The notes: a model not told the origin generated them from the sequence alone. Positions 1 through 6,454 are shown, numbered from the stretch's first letter. The stretch: DNA of 6,573 nucleotides from Alphaproteobacteria bacterium (GCA_030743445.1 JASLSL010000230.1:1-6573), one strand, 5' to 3'. Program-made: numbers and translations.

Positions 1-951
1 AAGCCCGCCGGGCCGTTCGACTATCTCGGCTACGGCCTGATGTGCACCTTCGTGTTCTGCCTGATGACCGGCATCGCCAACGGCCAGCGCGACGGCTGGG
101 GTTCCGACAAGAACCTGACGCTGTTCGTCGTCATGCTCGCCACGGGCGCGGGATTCGTTCTCTCGCAGATGCGCGAGGAGTCGAACCTGCTCGACCTCAA
201 CCTGTTTCGCAATTCGCGCTTCGTGACCGCGGTTTCGATCTCGTTCCTGTTCGGATTCGGCAGCTTCGCGACGGTCTATATCTTCCCGGTCTTCGCCCAG
301 ATCGTTCAGGGCTATACCCCGACGGTGGCGGGCTCGCTGCTGCTGCCGGGCAGCCTGATCGCCGCCTTCGTCCTGCCGCTGACGGGCCGGCTCGCGGACC
401 ACTTTCCGCCCCATATCGTGATCACCGCGGGCATGGTGATCTTCGCGTTCAGCGTCGTCCTGATGGCTGACGCAGACGTCGACACGGTATTCTGGACCAT
501 CGCGTTCTATCTGCTGATCGGCCGGGTCGGGGTCGCCATGGTGACCCCGGCGGTCAACAGCGCGGCGCTGAAGGCGCTGCCGCCAGCGCAGCTCGACCAG
601 GGGGCGGGCACGGTCAATCTCAGCCTGATGCTTGGCGGGTCGATCGGGATCAATGCGCTGGTTGTCGTGCTGGAGCGCCGCATCCAGTTCCACGGCGAGG
701 CCTTCGCCTCGACCCAGACCTCGGCCAACACCGCGACCCGCGAGATGCTGGAGGCGGTCAGGCGGGTGCTTGGCGAGGAAGGCATCCCGAACGCGCTGCA
801 CGAGCCGGTCGCGCTCAACTACCTCGGCGAGGTGGTCTACGCCCAGGCCAACACGCTGGGCTTCCAGGACGGCTTCATCGCCATCGCGATCATGAGCCTG
901 TTCGCGATGGTTCCGGCCCTGATGCTCGCGCGCAAGCATCGCCGGACCTAA
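1..951 (+). CDS. DHA2-family (EmrB/QacA-type) MFS efflux permease, 5' truncated
   Basis: This is the C-terminal 316 residues of a proton-driven multidrug efflux permease of the inner membrane. The frame is open from base 1 with no start, so about 190 N-terminal residues of a typical ~500-residue, 14-helix DHA2 protein lie outside the window. EmrB-like landmarks are visible. An early GPFDYLGYGL stretch is followed by a GQRDGWGSD loop between helices. The DLNLFRNSRF segment precedes the second half, and VAGSLLLPGSL with GRLADHFPP forms a conserved helix-loop. A long periplasmic-type segment (EAFASTQTSANTATRE onward) sits before the last helix. The protein ends in a basic RKHRRT tail. The substrate cannot be told from the sequence. 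An EmrA/HlyD-type membrane fusion partner would be expected upstream, but this is unseen. It ends 12 bp from the convergent SUMF1-like gene. Confidence 0.9.
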   Translation, partial: KPAGPFDYLGYGLMCTFVFCLMTGIANGQRDGWGSDKNLTLFVVMLATGAGFVLSQMREESNLLDLNLFRNSRFVTAVSISFLFGFGSFATVYIFPVFAQIVQGYTPTVAGSLLLPGSLIAAFVLPLTGRLADHFPPHIVITAGMVIFAFSVVLMADADVDTVFWTIAFYLLIGRVGVAMVTPAVNSAALKALPPAQLDQGAGTVNLSLMLGGSIGINALVVVLERRIQFHGEAFASTQTSANTATREMLEAVRRVLGEEGIPNALHEPVALNYLGEVVYAQANTLGFQDGFIAIAIMSLFAMVPALMLARKHRRT

Positions 952-963
952 GATTAGGAGGCG

Positions 964-1896
964 CTAACGCGGCAGCGGCCGCGCCACGCGAAAGCCGTTG
1001 CGGTAGATCCTGAGCTCGGTGTCGATCTTGCTGCGGTTGGCCGAGCGCACGAAGCGGGCGATGCTGATCCACGATCCGCCGCGCAGGACGCGCTGGCCGC
1101 ACCGCCCGCTGCCGGTCCACGCGCCACCGTCGCTTGGCGCCCCGGCATAGGTCTTGTGCCAGCAGTCCTCGACCCACTCCCACACGTTGCCCGCCGTGTC
1201 GTGCACGCCGAAATGGTTGGCGCTGTAGCTACCGACCGGCGAGGTGGCGGCGTGCCCGTCATTGCAGTCGTGCGCGGTCATCGCGGTGAAGGGTCGCGCC
1301 CTGCCGCCCGCCATGTCGTAAACGTTGGCGAAATTGCAGGCGTCGGACGCGTCATCGCCCCACCAGCGCGCGTAATCGGCGCCGGCGCGGGCGACATATT
1401 CCCACTCGGCCTCCGACGGCAGGCGGTATCGTTTGCCGGTCTTGTCGGAGAGCCACGCGACGTACGCCTTGGCATCATCCCAGCTTATACACGTCGCCGG
1501 GTGGCCATCGGTCTGCTTGTAGCCCGGGTTGCGCCAGCTCCTCGCCTTGTCGATCTCGAACTTGTCGCCGGTCCAGTACTTGCAGCCGGCGCCGGCATGG
1601 TCCGCCGCCGCCACGAAAGCGGCGTATTCGCCGCGCGTCACCTCGTACTTGCCGATCGCGAACGGCCGCGCAAACTCGACCCGGTGGCGCGGGCGCTCGC
1701 GCGCCGCGCGCTTGTCGGGGATGCCCTCGCGCTTGGTCACGGCGGCGGTTGAGCCCATGGTGAACGATCCTGCCCGGATCGCCACCATCTCGGGACAATC
1801 GGCGCAGTCGCGGAAGGTCTCGCCGGGCTCGAGGCCGAGTGCCGTCCCCGCCAACGCAAGCGATCCCGCAAATAACGTAATCGCGTACCGAAGCAT
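964..1896 (-). CDS. Exported SUMF1/FGE-fold protein lacking the catalytic cysteines
   Basis: The 310-residue protein has a Sec-type signal peptide: basic MLRY, a hydrophobic core at about residues 5-20, and likely cleavage near residue 21. It should therefore act in the periplasm or be membrane-associated. The rest is one formylglycine-generating-enzyme/sulfatase-modifying-factor domain. Visible motifs are FTMGS (45-49), IGKYEVTRGEY (81-91), CISWDDA (136-142), RLPSEAEWEYVARAG (158-172), GNVWEWVEDCW (236-246), LRGGSW (271-276) and GFRVAR (301-306). In true FGE, two copper-binding cysteines follow GGSY. Here the corresponding residues after GGSW (276) are Ser278 and about Val283, so sulfatase activation is unlikely. 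The mature part has eight cysteines (31, 34, 105, 136, 187, 211, 245, 266), an even number that would fit disulfides in an exported protein. The role is unknown. The related families include non-heme iron enzymes (EgtB, PvdO) and non-enzymatic members. No sulfatase gene is adjacent. The start follows a run of six Gs only 2 nt upstream, a weak ribosome site. Confidence 0.87.
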   Translation of the reverse strand: MLRYAITLFAGSLALAGTALGLEPGETFRDCADCPEMVAIRAGSFTMGSTAAVTKREGIPDKRAARERPRHRVEFARPFAIGKYEVTRGEYAAFVAAADHAGAGCKYWTGDKFEIDKARSWRNPGYKQTDGHPATCISWDDAKAYVAWLSDKTGKRYRLPSEAEWEYVARAGADYARWWGDDASDACNFANVYDMAGGRARPFTAMTAHDCNDGHAATSPVGSYSANHFGVHDTAGNVWEWVEDCWHKTYAGAPSDGGAWTGSGRCGQRVLRGGSWISIARFVRSANRSKIDTELRIYRNGFRVARPLPR

Positions 1897-1948
1897 GACC
1901 CCCCAAGGCCCGAATAAAGTTCAAGTAGAACCGGTGCAGCGCCGACTG

Positions 1949-1975
1949 GGCCGCAAGCGGCCGACTATAGCCGCT
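1949..1975. repeat. Overlapping inverted repeats in divergent intergenic region
   Basis: GGCCGC-AA-GCGGCC (1949-1962) is a near-continuous palindrome with 6-bp arms. It overlaps a second inverted repeat, AGCGGC (1956-1961) paired with GCCGCT (1970-1975) across 8 bp. The two arrangements share bases, so only one hairpin could form at a time. A direct GCCGACT repeat (1941-1947 and 1960-1966) lies in the same place. The position, 53-79 bp upstream of the SUMF1-like start, would suit an operator or a leader structure. In GC-rich DNA, short repeats like these are also expected by chance. Confidence 0.3.
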
Positions 1976-2016
1976 CGGCGGGAAATCGGCGAGGTCGGTA
2001 GGGCGCCCACCCTCGA

Positions 2017-2046
2017 TGGACAATTCCGGGCCGGCTGTGCCAGAAT
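2017..2046 (+). promoter_or_regulatory. Candidate sigma70-type promoter for the MmgE/PrpD gene
   Basis: TGGACA (2017-2022, one mismatch to TTGACA) is separated by 18 bp from CAGAAT (2041-2046, two mismatches to TATAAT). A TG pair at 2038-2039 gives an extended -10 form. Transcription would begin near 2053 and leave a leader of about 75 nt before the start codon at 2128. This is a motif match only. Confidence 0.42.
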
Positions 2047-2127
2047 CCGGGTAACGAATTCACGGCGTCGGGCGGACGCCCATGGGGAACGGCCAAAGGG
2101 AATGGCCAAGGGGCAGAAAGGTCTCTC

Positions 2128-3504
2128 ATGTCACAGCTGCATACCAAGGAAACCCAACACACCGATATCACCAGAATCCTCGCCGAGAACAGCATGGGTG
2201 TCGCGTTCGACGCCCTGCCGAAGGACGTGGTCGAGCGCGCCAAGCACTGTCTGATCGACTGGCTCGGCGTGACGCTGGCGGGCTCGATCGAGCCCCTGGC
2301 GCAGATCCTGATCGAGCAGGCGATGGCCGAGGGCGGCGGCGAGCACGCCACCATCGTCGGCGACGGCCGCAAGACCAGCCTGGGCCAGGCGGCGCTGATC
2401 AACGGCAGCGCCAGCCACGCGCTCGACTTCGACGACGTGCAGTCGAACATGCACGGCCATCCCTCGGTCCCGGTGTTCCCGGCGGTCCTGGCGATCGCCG
2501 AGAAGGACGGGCTCGCCGGCAAGGACGTGCTGGCCGCCGTGGTCGCCGGCTTCGAGGCCGAGTGCCGGATCGGCGCTTATATGGGCGACAGCCATTACGA
2601 GCGCGGCTGGCATTCGACCGCCACGGTCGGCACCTTCGGGGCGGCGGCCGGCGCGGCGCGGGCGATGGGGCTCGACGCCGAGACCTGCGCCATCGCCTTC
2701 GGCATCGCGGCAACGCAAGCGGCCGGCCTGAAGTCGATGTTCGGCACCATGTGCAAGCCGCTGCACGCCGGCAAGGCGGCGCAGAACGGGCTGTTCGCGG
2801 CCCAGCTCGCCGGGCGCGGCTTCACCTCGCGCGAGGATGCGCTGGAGCGCCACCAGGGCCTCGCCTTCACCCAAAGCGACGACGCCGCGGTCGAGGAGGC
2901 GCTCGAGGGGATCGGCGAGCGCTACGAGATCGCCGACACGCTCTTCAAGTACCACGCGGCGTGCTACGGCACCCATGCCTCGATCGAGGCGGCGCTGAAG
3001 ATCCGCGCGGCGCATGATATCGACCCGGATGCGATCGAGCGGGTCGACGTCGCGGTCGACGCGCGCAACATGAACGTCTGCGGCATTCCGGAACCGAAGA
3101 CCGGGCTCGAGGGCAAGTTCAGCCTGCGCTACACCACGGCGCTGGCGCTCGGCGGCGAGAAAACCGCGGCGATCGCGTCCTATGTCGACGACAAGGTCAA
3201 CGACCCGGCGATGGTGGCGCTCTACGAGAAGATCACCGTCGTGCCGAAGGAGGATATGGGCAAGAAGATCTCCGAGGTGACGGTCCATCTCGCCGACGGC
3301 GTGGTGCTGCGCGAGCTGGCCGAGGTCTGGCGGCCCGAGGAAGACAGCGACCGCCAGTGGCGGCGCCTGTCGGAGAAGTTCGACAGCCTGGCGTCGCCCC
3401 TGATCGGCGAGGCCGGGAGCCGCGAGGTCATCGACATCGTCGGCGGCTTCGAGGACGCGGCCGATCCGTCCCGGCTGATGGAGTTGTGCGGCAAGACCGG
3501 CTGA
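2128..3504 (+). CDS. MmgE/PrpD family protein (hydratase/dehydratase/decarboxylase/epimerase family)
   Basis: The 458-residue cytosolic protein has the normal full length for the family, which includes 2-methylcitrate dehydratase, cis-aconitate decarboxylase and iminodisuccinate epimerase. Family signatures are LINGSASHALDFDDV (90-104), HPS (111-113), GWHSTATVGTFGAA (160-173), KPLHAGKAAQNGLFAAQLA (210-228), KYHAACYGTHASIEA (274-288) and KFSLRYTTALAL (330-341). By motif alignment from memory, Asp100, His111, His162 and Lys210 match active-site positions of cis-aconitate decarboxylase. The position of its second catalytic histidine (Lys+5) is Cys279 here. This HAACY form is, as I recall, common in uncharacterised MmgE/PrpD members. 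No prpB, prpC or acnD neighbour supports a methylcitrate-cycle role, so the substrate is open. The start is chosen for AGAAAGG at 2115-2121, 6 nt upstream. The antiporter gene follows after 34 bp on the same strand. Confidence 0.9.
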   Translation: MSQLHTKETQHTDITRILAENSMGVAFDALPKDVVERAKHCLIDWLGVTLAGSIEPLAQILIEQAMAEGGGEHATIVGDGRKTSLGQAALINGSASHALDFDDVQSNMHGHPSVPVFPAVLAIAEKDGLAGKDVLAAVVAGFEAECRIGAYMGDSHYERGWHSTATVGTFGAAAGAARAMGLDAETCAIAFGIAATQAAGLKSMFGTMCKPLHAGKAAQNGLFAAQLAGRGFTSREDALERHQGLAFTQSDDAAVEEALEGIGERYEIADTLFKYHAACYGTHASIEAALKIRAAHDIDPDAIERVDVAVDARNMNVCGIPEPKTGLEGKFSLRYTTALALGGEKTAAIASYVDDKVNDPAMVALYEKITVVPKEDMGKKISEVTVHLADGVVLRELAEVWRPEEDSDRQWRRLSEKFDSLASPLIGEAGSREVIDIVGGFEDAADPSRLMELCGKTG

Positions 3505-3538
3505 CCGTGCGGCGGTACCTTAGGGCGCCGGCGGGTCC

Positions 3539-4795
3539 ATGAGCGCCGGCGTCTTCGACCTCGCAGCCGTCGTCATCGCGCTCGCCGCGGTCTTCGGCTA
3601 CGTCAACCACCGCTGGCTCAAGTTGCCGCAGACGATCGGCCTCGTCGTCATCGCGCTCGCCGCCTCGCTCGCGGTGATCGCGCTCGACGCGGCGATCCCG
3701 GGGCTCGGCTTTCACGCCGCGATGCGCTCGGTGGTCGACCGGATCGACTTCCACGAGACCTTGATGAAGGGGCTGTTGAGCTTCCTGCTGTTCGCCGGGG
3801 CGCTGCATGTCGACCTCGACGACCTGGTCCGGCGCAAATGGGCGATCGGCTCGCTCGCGACCGTCGGCGTGCTAATCTCGACCTTCCTCGTCGGTTATGC
3901 GACCTACCTGGTGGCCGGCCTCGTCGGGGCGGACATTCCGCTAATCTGGTGTCTGGTGTTCGGCGCGCTGATTTCGCCGACCGATCCGGTCGCGGTGCTA
4001 AGCATCCTCAAGACCCTCCATGTGCCCGAGACGCTGGAGGCCAAGATCGCCGGCGAGAGCCTGTTCAACGACGGGGTCGGCGTCGTGGTGTTCACCATCA
4101 TGGTGGCGATCGCGCTTGCCGGCGAGGCAGGCGGGGCCTCGCTCTCGGCCCTCGACGTGGTGAAGCTGTTCCTGCTCGAGGCGGTCGGCGGGGCGGTGCT
4201 TGGCTTCGCCGCCGGGTACATTGCCTACCAGGCGATGAAATCGATCGACGACTATGTGCTCGAGGTCCTGATCACCCTGGCGCTGGTGATGCTGACCTAT
4301 GCGGTGGCGATCCAGATCCACGTCTCGGGGCCGATCGCGATGGTCGTCGCCGGTCTGTTGATCGGCAATCACGGCACCCGCTTCGCGATGAGCGAGACGA
4401 CCCGCTTGCACGTCGAGAATTTCTGGTCGCTGTTGGACGAAATCCTCAACGCGGTGCTGTTCCTGATCATCGGCTTCGAGGTCCTGACCCTGGCGTTCTC
4501 GGGCAAGATAGCGCTGTTGATGGTGATCTCGGTGCCGGTGGTGCTCGCCGCGCGCTTCATCAGCGTGTCGGTCCCGCTGACCGTGTTGGGCCTTCGCCGC
4601 GAGTTCACCAAGGGCGCCATCCCGGTGCTGACCTGGGGCGGGTTGCGCGGCGGCATTTCGGTGGCGCTCGCGCTGGCGATGCCCGAGACGGCGGCGAAGC
4701 CGGTGCTGCTCGCCGCGACCTACGGCGTCGTGGTGTTCTCGATCGTGGTCCAGGGGTTGACCCTGCAGAAGGTGATCGCGCGCACCGTGCGCTAG
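3539..4795 (+). CDS. CPA1 family Na+/H+ antiporter (NhaP type)
   Basis: This 418-residue polytopic inner-membrane protein exchanges cytoplasmic Na+ (or K+/Li+) for H+, serving pH and salt homeostasis. About 12-13 hydrophobic segments run through its length. The ion-binding motifs are intact: SPTDPVAV (146-153, with Thr148-Asp149) in the first unwound helix, and GESLFNDGVGVVVF (172-185) in the next. Glu173, Ser174, Asn177 and Asp178 correspond to the Glu154, Ser155, Asn158 and Asp159 set of Pyrococcus abyssi NhaP with identical spacing from the TD pair. The Asn-Asp pair is the CPA1 form. TWGGLRGGISVALALAMP (365-382), with Arg370, is the conserved late helix. There is almost no C-terminal tail (it ends KVIARTVR), so it lacks the regulatory cytosolic domain of larger relatives. 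The ribosome site is weak (GGCGGG just upstream), which would fit coupling to the MmgE/PrpD gene 34 bp before it. Which cation it prefers cannot be read from the sequence. Confidence 0.92.
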   Translation: MSAGVFDLAAVVIALAAVFGYVNHRWLKLPQTIGLVVIALAASLAVIALDAAIPGLGFHAAMRSVVDRIDFHETLMKGLLSFLLFAGALHVDLDDLVRRKWAIGSLATVGVLISTFLVGYATYLVAGLVGADIPLIWCLVFGALISPTDPVAVLSILKTLHVPETLEAKIAGESLFNDGVGVVVFTIMVAIALAGEAGGASLSALDVVKLFLLEAVGGAVLGFAAGYIAYQAMKSIDDYVLEVLITLALVMLTYAVAIQIHVSGPIAMVVAGLLIGNHGTRFAMSETTRLHVENFWSLLDEILNAVLFLIIGFEVLTLAFSGKIALLMVISVPVVLAARFISVSVPLTVLGLRREFTKGAIPVLTWGGLRGGISVALALAMPETAAKPVLLAATYGVVVFSIVVQGLTLQKVIARTVR

Positions 4796-4807
4796 GGCGT
4801 AGCCCTA
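4780..4807. terminator. Two adjacent inverted repeats between convergent genes; possible bidirectional terminator
   Basis: GCGCAC-C-GTGCGC (4780-4792) lies at the very end of the antiporter coding sequence. It abuts TAGGGC-GTA-GCCCTA (4793-4807), which has perfect 6-bp arms and a 3-nt loop. The second repeat begins with the TAG stop of the antiporter and ends with the complement of the TAG stop of tusA, so the convergent genes share one symmetric element. There is no clear T-tract on either side. Intrinsic termination is therefore only a possibility, and 3'-end protection is another. Confidence 0.4.
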
Positions 4808-5029
4808 ATCCCCACGGCGGATGACGTATGTGAAGACGCCGTCGGCTTCCGAATGCTCGACCAATTCGTGGCTCGTGGTGTCGCAGAAATGGTGGAAGTC
4901 GATGTAAGACGCGGGATCGGTCGCCTCGACAGTTAGGATTTCACCGGCCGCCATGCCCTTCAGCGTCTTGCGCGCCTTCAAGACGGGCAGCGGGCAATGC
5001 AGGCCCTTGGTGTCCAGCAGGTTGCTCAT
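4805..5029 (-). CDS. TusA-family sulfurtransferase / sulfur carrier
   Basis: This 74-residue protein fits the small beta-alpha-beta sulfur carriers of the TusA/SirA/YedF family (usually 75-81 residues). The hallmark CPxP motif is present in KGLHCPLPVLKARKTL (8-23). Cys12 is the persulfide-carrying residue and Pro13/Pro15 complete the motif. A second cysteine (Cys49) sits in FHHFCDTTSHEL, a spot where many relatives also have one, and the protein ends with the VFTYVIRR strand. Family members pass sulfur to tRNA thiolation, to molybdenum-cofactor/formate dehydrogenase sulfuration, or to sulfur oxidation; which applies is not decided by sequence. The frame stays open upstream to 5236, but that extension is low-complexity and lacks family homology. 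The start at 5029 gives the normal N-terminus and lies just below a good promoter candidate. It is divergent from the ligase-like gene and convergent with the antiporter. Confidence 0.92.
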   Translation of the reverse strand: MSNLLDTKGLHCPLPVLKARKTLKGMAAGEILTVEATDPASYIDFHHFCDTTSHELVEHSEADGVFTYVIRRGD

Positions 5030-5064
5030 CGGGTGGCGTTCCAGACCGTGCCTCGGCGACGCAC

Positions 5065-5092
5065 GTTTTATCCGACCCGCCCGGGAAGTCAA
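5065..5092 (-). promoter_or_regulatory. Candidate sigma70-type promoter for tusA
   Basis: Read on the minus strand, TTGACT (5092-5087, one mismatch to TTGACA) is followed after 16 bp by TAAAAC (5070-5065, two mismatches to TATAAT). The predicted transcript starts near 5058, about 29 nt before the tusA start codon. This supports the short 74-residue form over the longer open frame. The AT-rich -10 stands out in a GC-rich surround. Confidence 0.48.
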
Positions 5093-5099
5093 ACCGGGT

Positions 5100-5109
5100 G
5101 TTGGCCAAC
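5100..5109. promoter_or_regulatory. Perfect 10-bp palindrome in the divergent tusA/ligase-like upstream region
   Basis: GTTGGCCAAC is a perfect inverted repeat, flanked by GGT and CCC that extend the symmetry imperfectly. It lies 8 bp upstream of the candidate tusA -35 box and about 100 bp before the ligase-like start, so one bound regulator could influence both directions. No regulator gene is in the window, and a 10-bp palindrome alone is weak evidence for an operator. Confidence 0.25.
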
Positions 5110-5210
5110 CCCCCATGGATACGAGGGTTTTTCCGCCCTTGACCTCGGCGCGCGCGGCAAAGACCATGCCGCGGTATTCCGAGCCGGTGGGGGAGGCGCG
5201 CGAGCTATTT

Positions 5211-5951
5211 ATGTTGAAGGACGAAGAGGAACTCACCCTTCCGCCGGCCTATAGCCTGGTCGAGGTGTCGCCCTATACCGACGCGACGTCGCATGCCTTG
5301 CGGCTCGCCGGCGGGGGCGAGGCCGAAGACGGCACGATCGTCTGCAGCAAGCGCGAAAACGTGTTCGACTGTGCGGTGGTGCTGTCCGCCGAGCAACCGC
5401 TCGAGCAATCGGCGCTCGTCGTGCTGGTCGCGGTAATGGCGCTCGCCGACGCGCTGTCGGCGACGAGCGAGCCCGGAACCAAGGTCGGCTACGAATGGCC
5501 CAACGTGGTCACCGCCAACGACCGCGAGATCGGCAAGGTCGATATCCACCTCCCCGAGGGCACCACGAGGGCCGACACGCCCGGCTGGATCGTGATCAAT
5601 CCGCGGATCGGGATCATGGGGCCGCCCGACGGCGACGCGAGGCTGAAGGAGGCGGGAACGACGTTGCATTTCGAGGGCTCCTACGACACCACGCCGGGGC
5701 AACTGCTGCAAAGCTTCGGCCGGTATTTCCTGACCTGGGTCAACCGCTGGCTCGACGAGGGGTTCAAGCCGATCGCCGACAGTTGGTCCTTGCGCGCGAC
5801 CGAGGCACGGAAGGATCTCCAGGTAACGGTCGAGTTCGGCGGCGAGAAGGTGACCGGCGTCTTGGTCGGGCTCGACGAGTTCGGCGGATTGATTCTCAAG
5901 CCCGGGAGAAAGCGCAAAACCCTGGGCCTGCTCGATGCGCTCGGTCTGTGA
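5211..5951 (+). CDS. Biotin/lipoate protein ligase-fold protein (BPL/LplA/LipB family, DUF4444-like), probably degenerate active site
   Basis: With this start the protein is 246 residues. It has an LPPAYSLVEV opening (10-19), a ligase-like core, and a small C-terminal beta domain (about 203-240; VTVEFGGEKVTGVLVG) that resembles the SH3-like tail of biotin ligases and the DUF4444 domain. The core contains YEWPNVV (94-100), matching the KWPND motif of biotin ligases, followed by NDREIGKVDI (103-112). In BirA the matching segment (DRKLAGIL) holds the substrate-contacting lysine; here that position is Glu106. The glycine/arginine-rich GRGRRG loop is also missing, replaced by CSKRENVFDC (45-54). 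Ligase activity is therefore doubtful, and a binding or lipoyl/biotinyl-recognition role is an alternative. The start at 5211 directly precedes the family N-terminus. GGGGGAGG (5189-5196) lies 14 nt upstream, a long spacing. ATG 5166 is a possible alternative start. It leads a compact run with DUF6505-like and DUF6352-like genes. Confidence 0.78.
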   Translation: MLKDEEELTLPPAYSLVEVSPYTDATSHALRLAGGGEAEDGTIVCSKRENVFDCAVVLSAEQPLEQSALVVLVAVMALADALSATSEPGTKVGYEWPNVVTANDREIGKVDIHLPEGTTRADTPGWIVINPRIGIMGPPDGDARLKEAGTTLHFEGSYDTTPGQLLQSFGRYFLTWVNRWLDEGFKPIADSWSLRATEARKDLQVTVEFGGEKVTGVLVGLDEFGGLILKPGRKRKTLGLLDALGL

Positions 5952-5971
5952 GCGGCGGCGGGGAGCGCGGG

Positions 5972-6454
5972 ATGCGATTGCCGCGGACCATCCGGCTCGA
6001 CAGTTCCGACGACAACGTCTTCGAGCGCGCCGCGCGGCCCGGCGAGTGGGCGGTCTCGGGCGCGTTCGCCTTCTCCGATGTCGATTTCGAGACGCTCGAC
6101 GGCAAGGGCAAGCAGGCCTATGCCTGCGGCTTCCTCGGCACCTTCAGTTTCGGCCGTGCGACCTTCGTCGAGGTCGCCGAGGCCACGAACGAGGAGGTCG
6201 AGGCGGTGGTCACGGCGCTGGCCGACCATTTCGTCGCCGAGTATGGCGCGCCCGACCGGGCGGCGGCCCTGCCGGTGGCGGAGGAAGAGGTCGAGTTCGC
6301 CGCCGGGCTCTGCGAGCACAAGCTCCACACGCTGCTCAGGGTCGAACGCGAGCCGGGCGAGGCGGGCGTGATCGAGCGGTTCTCGGCGGTCCAGACGCCG
6401 GGCGAGCCCGAGCACGCGAAGATTTGGAACATCGTCGAGGACGACAATGGCTGA
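5972..6454 (+). CDS. DUF6505-like conserved hypothetical protein
   Basis: The 160-residue protein has no signal peptide or membrane segment and is probably cytosolic and acidic. I match it to the DUF6505 family from memory, based on the opening RTIRLDSSDDNVFERAA (5-21), GEWAVSGAFAF (24-34), QAYACGFLGTFSFGRATFVE (48-67), a central helical EEVEAVVTALADHFVAEYG (74-92) and the acidic EEEVEFAAGLCEHKL (104-118). Two cysteines (52 and 114) are present but no recognised metal or catalytic motif. The function is unknown. The start is supported by GGGGAG (5960-5965), 6 nt upstream. It lies 20 bp after the ligase-like gene and its stop overlaps the next start by 8 nt, so the three genes are very likely co-transcribed and functionally related. 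The frame is open further upstream inside the ligase-like gene, but that part is a shadow. Confidence 0.8.
   Translation: MRLPRTIRLDSSDDNVFERAARPGEWAVSGAFAFSDVDFETLDGKGKQAYACGFLGTFSFGRATFVEVAEATNEEVEAVVTALADHFVAEYGAPDRAAALPVAEEEVEFAAGLCEHKLHTLLRVEREPGEAGVIERFSAVQTPGEPEHAKIWNIVEDDNG

Noticed and set aside
947..958. CCTAA-GA-TTAGG inverted repeat at the efflux permease stop codon, as a terminator
   Set aside because: The 5-bp arms with a 2-nt loop cannot form a stable hairpin and no T-tract follows. It is probably chance.
1156..1752. 198-codon plus-strand frame antisense to the SUMF1-like gene
   Set aside because: No motif or ribosome site was seen, and the opposite strand encodes a well-conserved domain over the same bases.
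2091..2113. GGCCAAAGGG / GGCCAAGGGG imperfect direct repeat before the MmgE/PrpD start
   Set aside because: There are only two imperfect copies in purine-rich leader sequence next to the ribosome site, too little to call an operator or repeat element.
2131..3288. Long open frame of 385 codons on the minus strand inside the MmgE/PrpD gene
   Set aside because: It lies wholly antisense to a clear family member. Its translation is rich in Arg, Ala, Gly, Val, Leu and His without recognisable motifs, as expected for a GC-rich shadow frame.
2128..3504. Naming the MmgE/PrpD gene prpD or cad
   Set aside because: There is no methylcitrate-cycle or itaconate context, and the lysine-plus-five residue is Cys rather than His as in cis-aconitate decarboxylase.
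3838..4824. 328-codon plus-strand frame overlapping the antiporter
   Set aside because: It is a shifted frame of the antiporter gene with an Arg/Gly/Asp-rich translation and no membrane segments. The antiporter frame has all the family motifs.
4953..5210. Upstream extension of the ligase-like gene to an ATG at 4953
   Set aside because: The extension runs antisense through tusA and carries no family sequence. The family N-terminus begins right after the ATG at 5211.
5030..5236. Upstream extension of tusA to an ATG at 5236
   Set aside because: The extra 69 residues have no TusA homology, overlap the start of the ligase-like gene, and lie upstream of the best promoter candidate.
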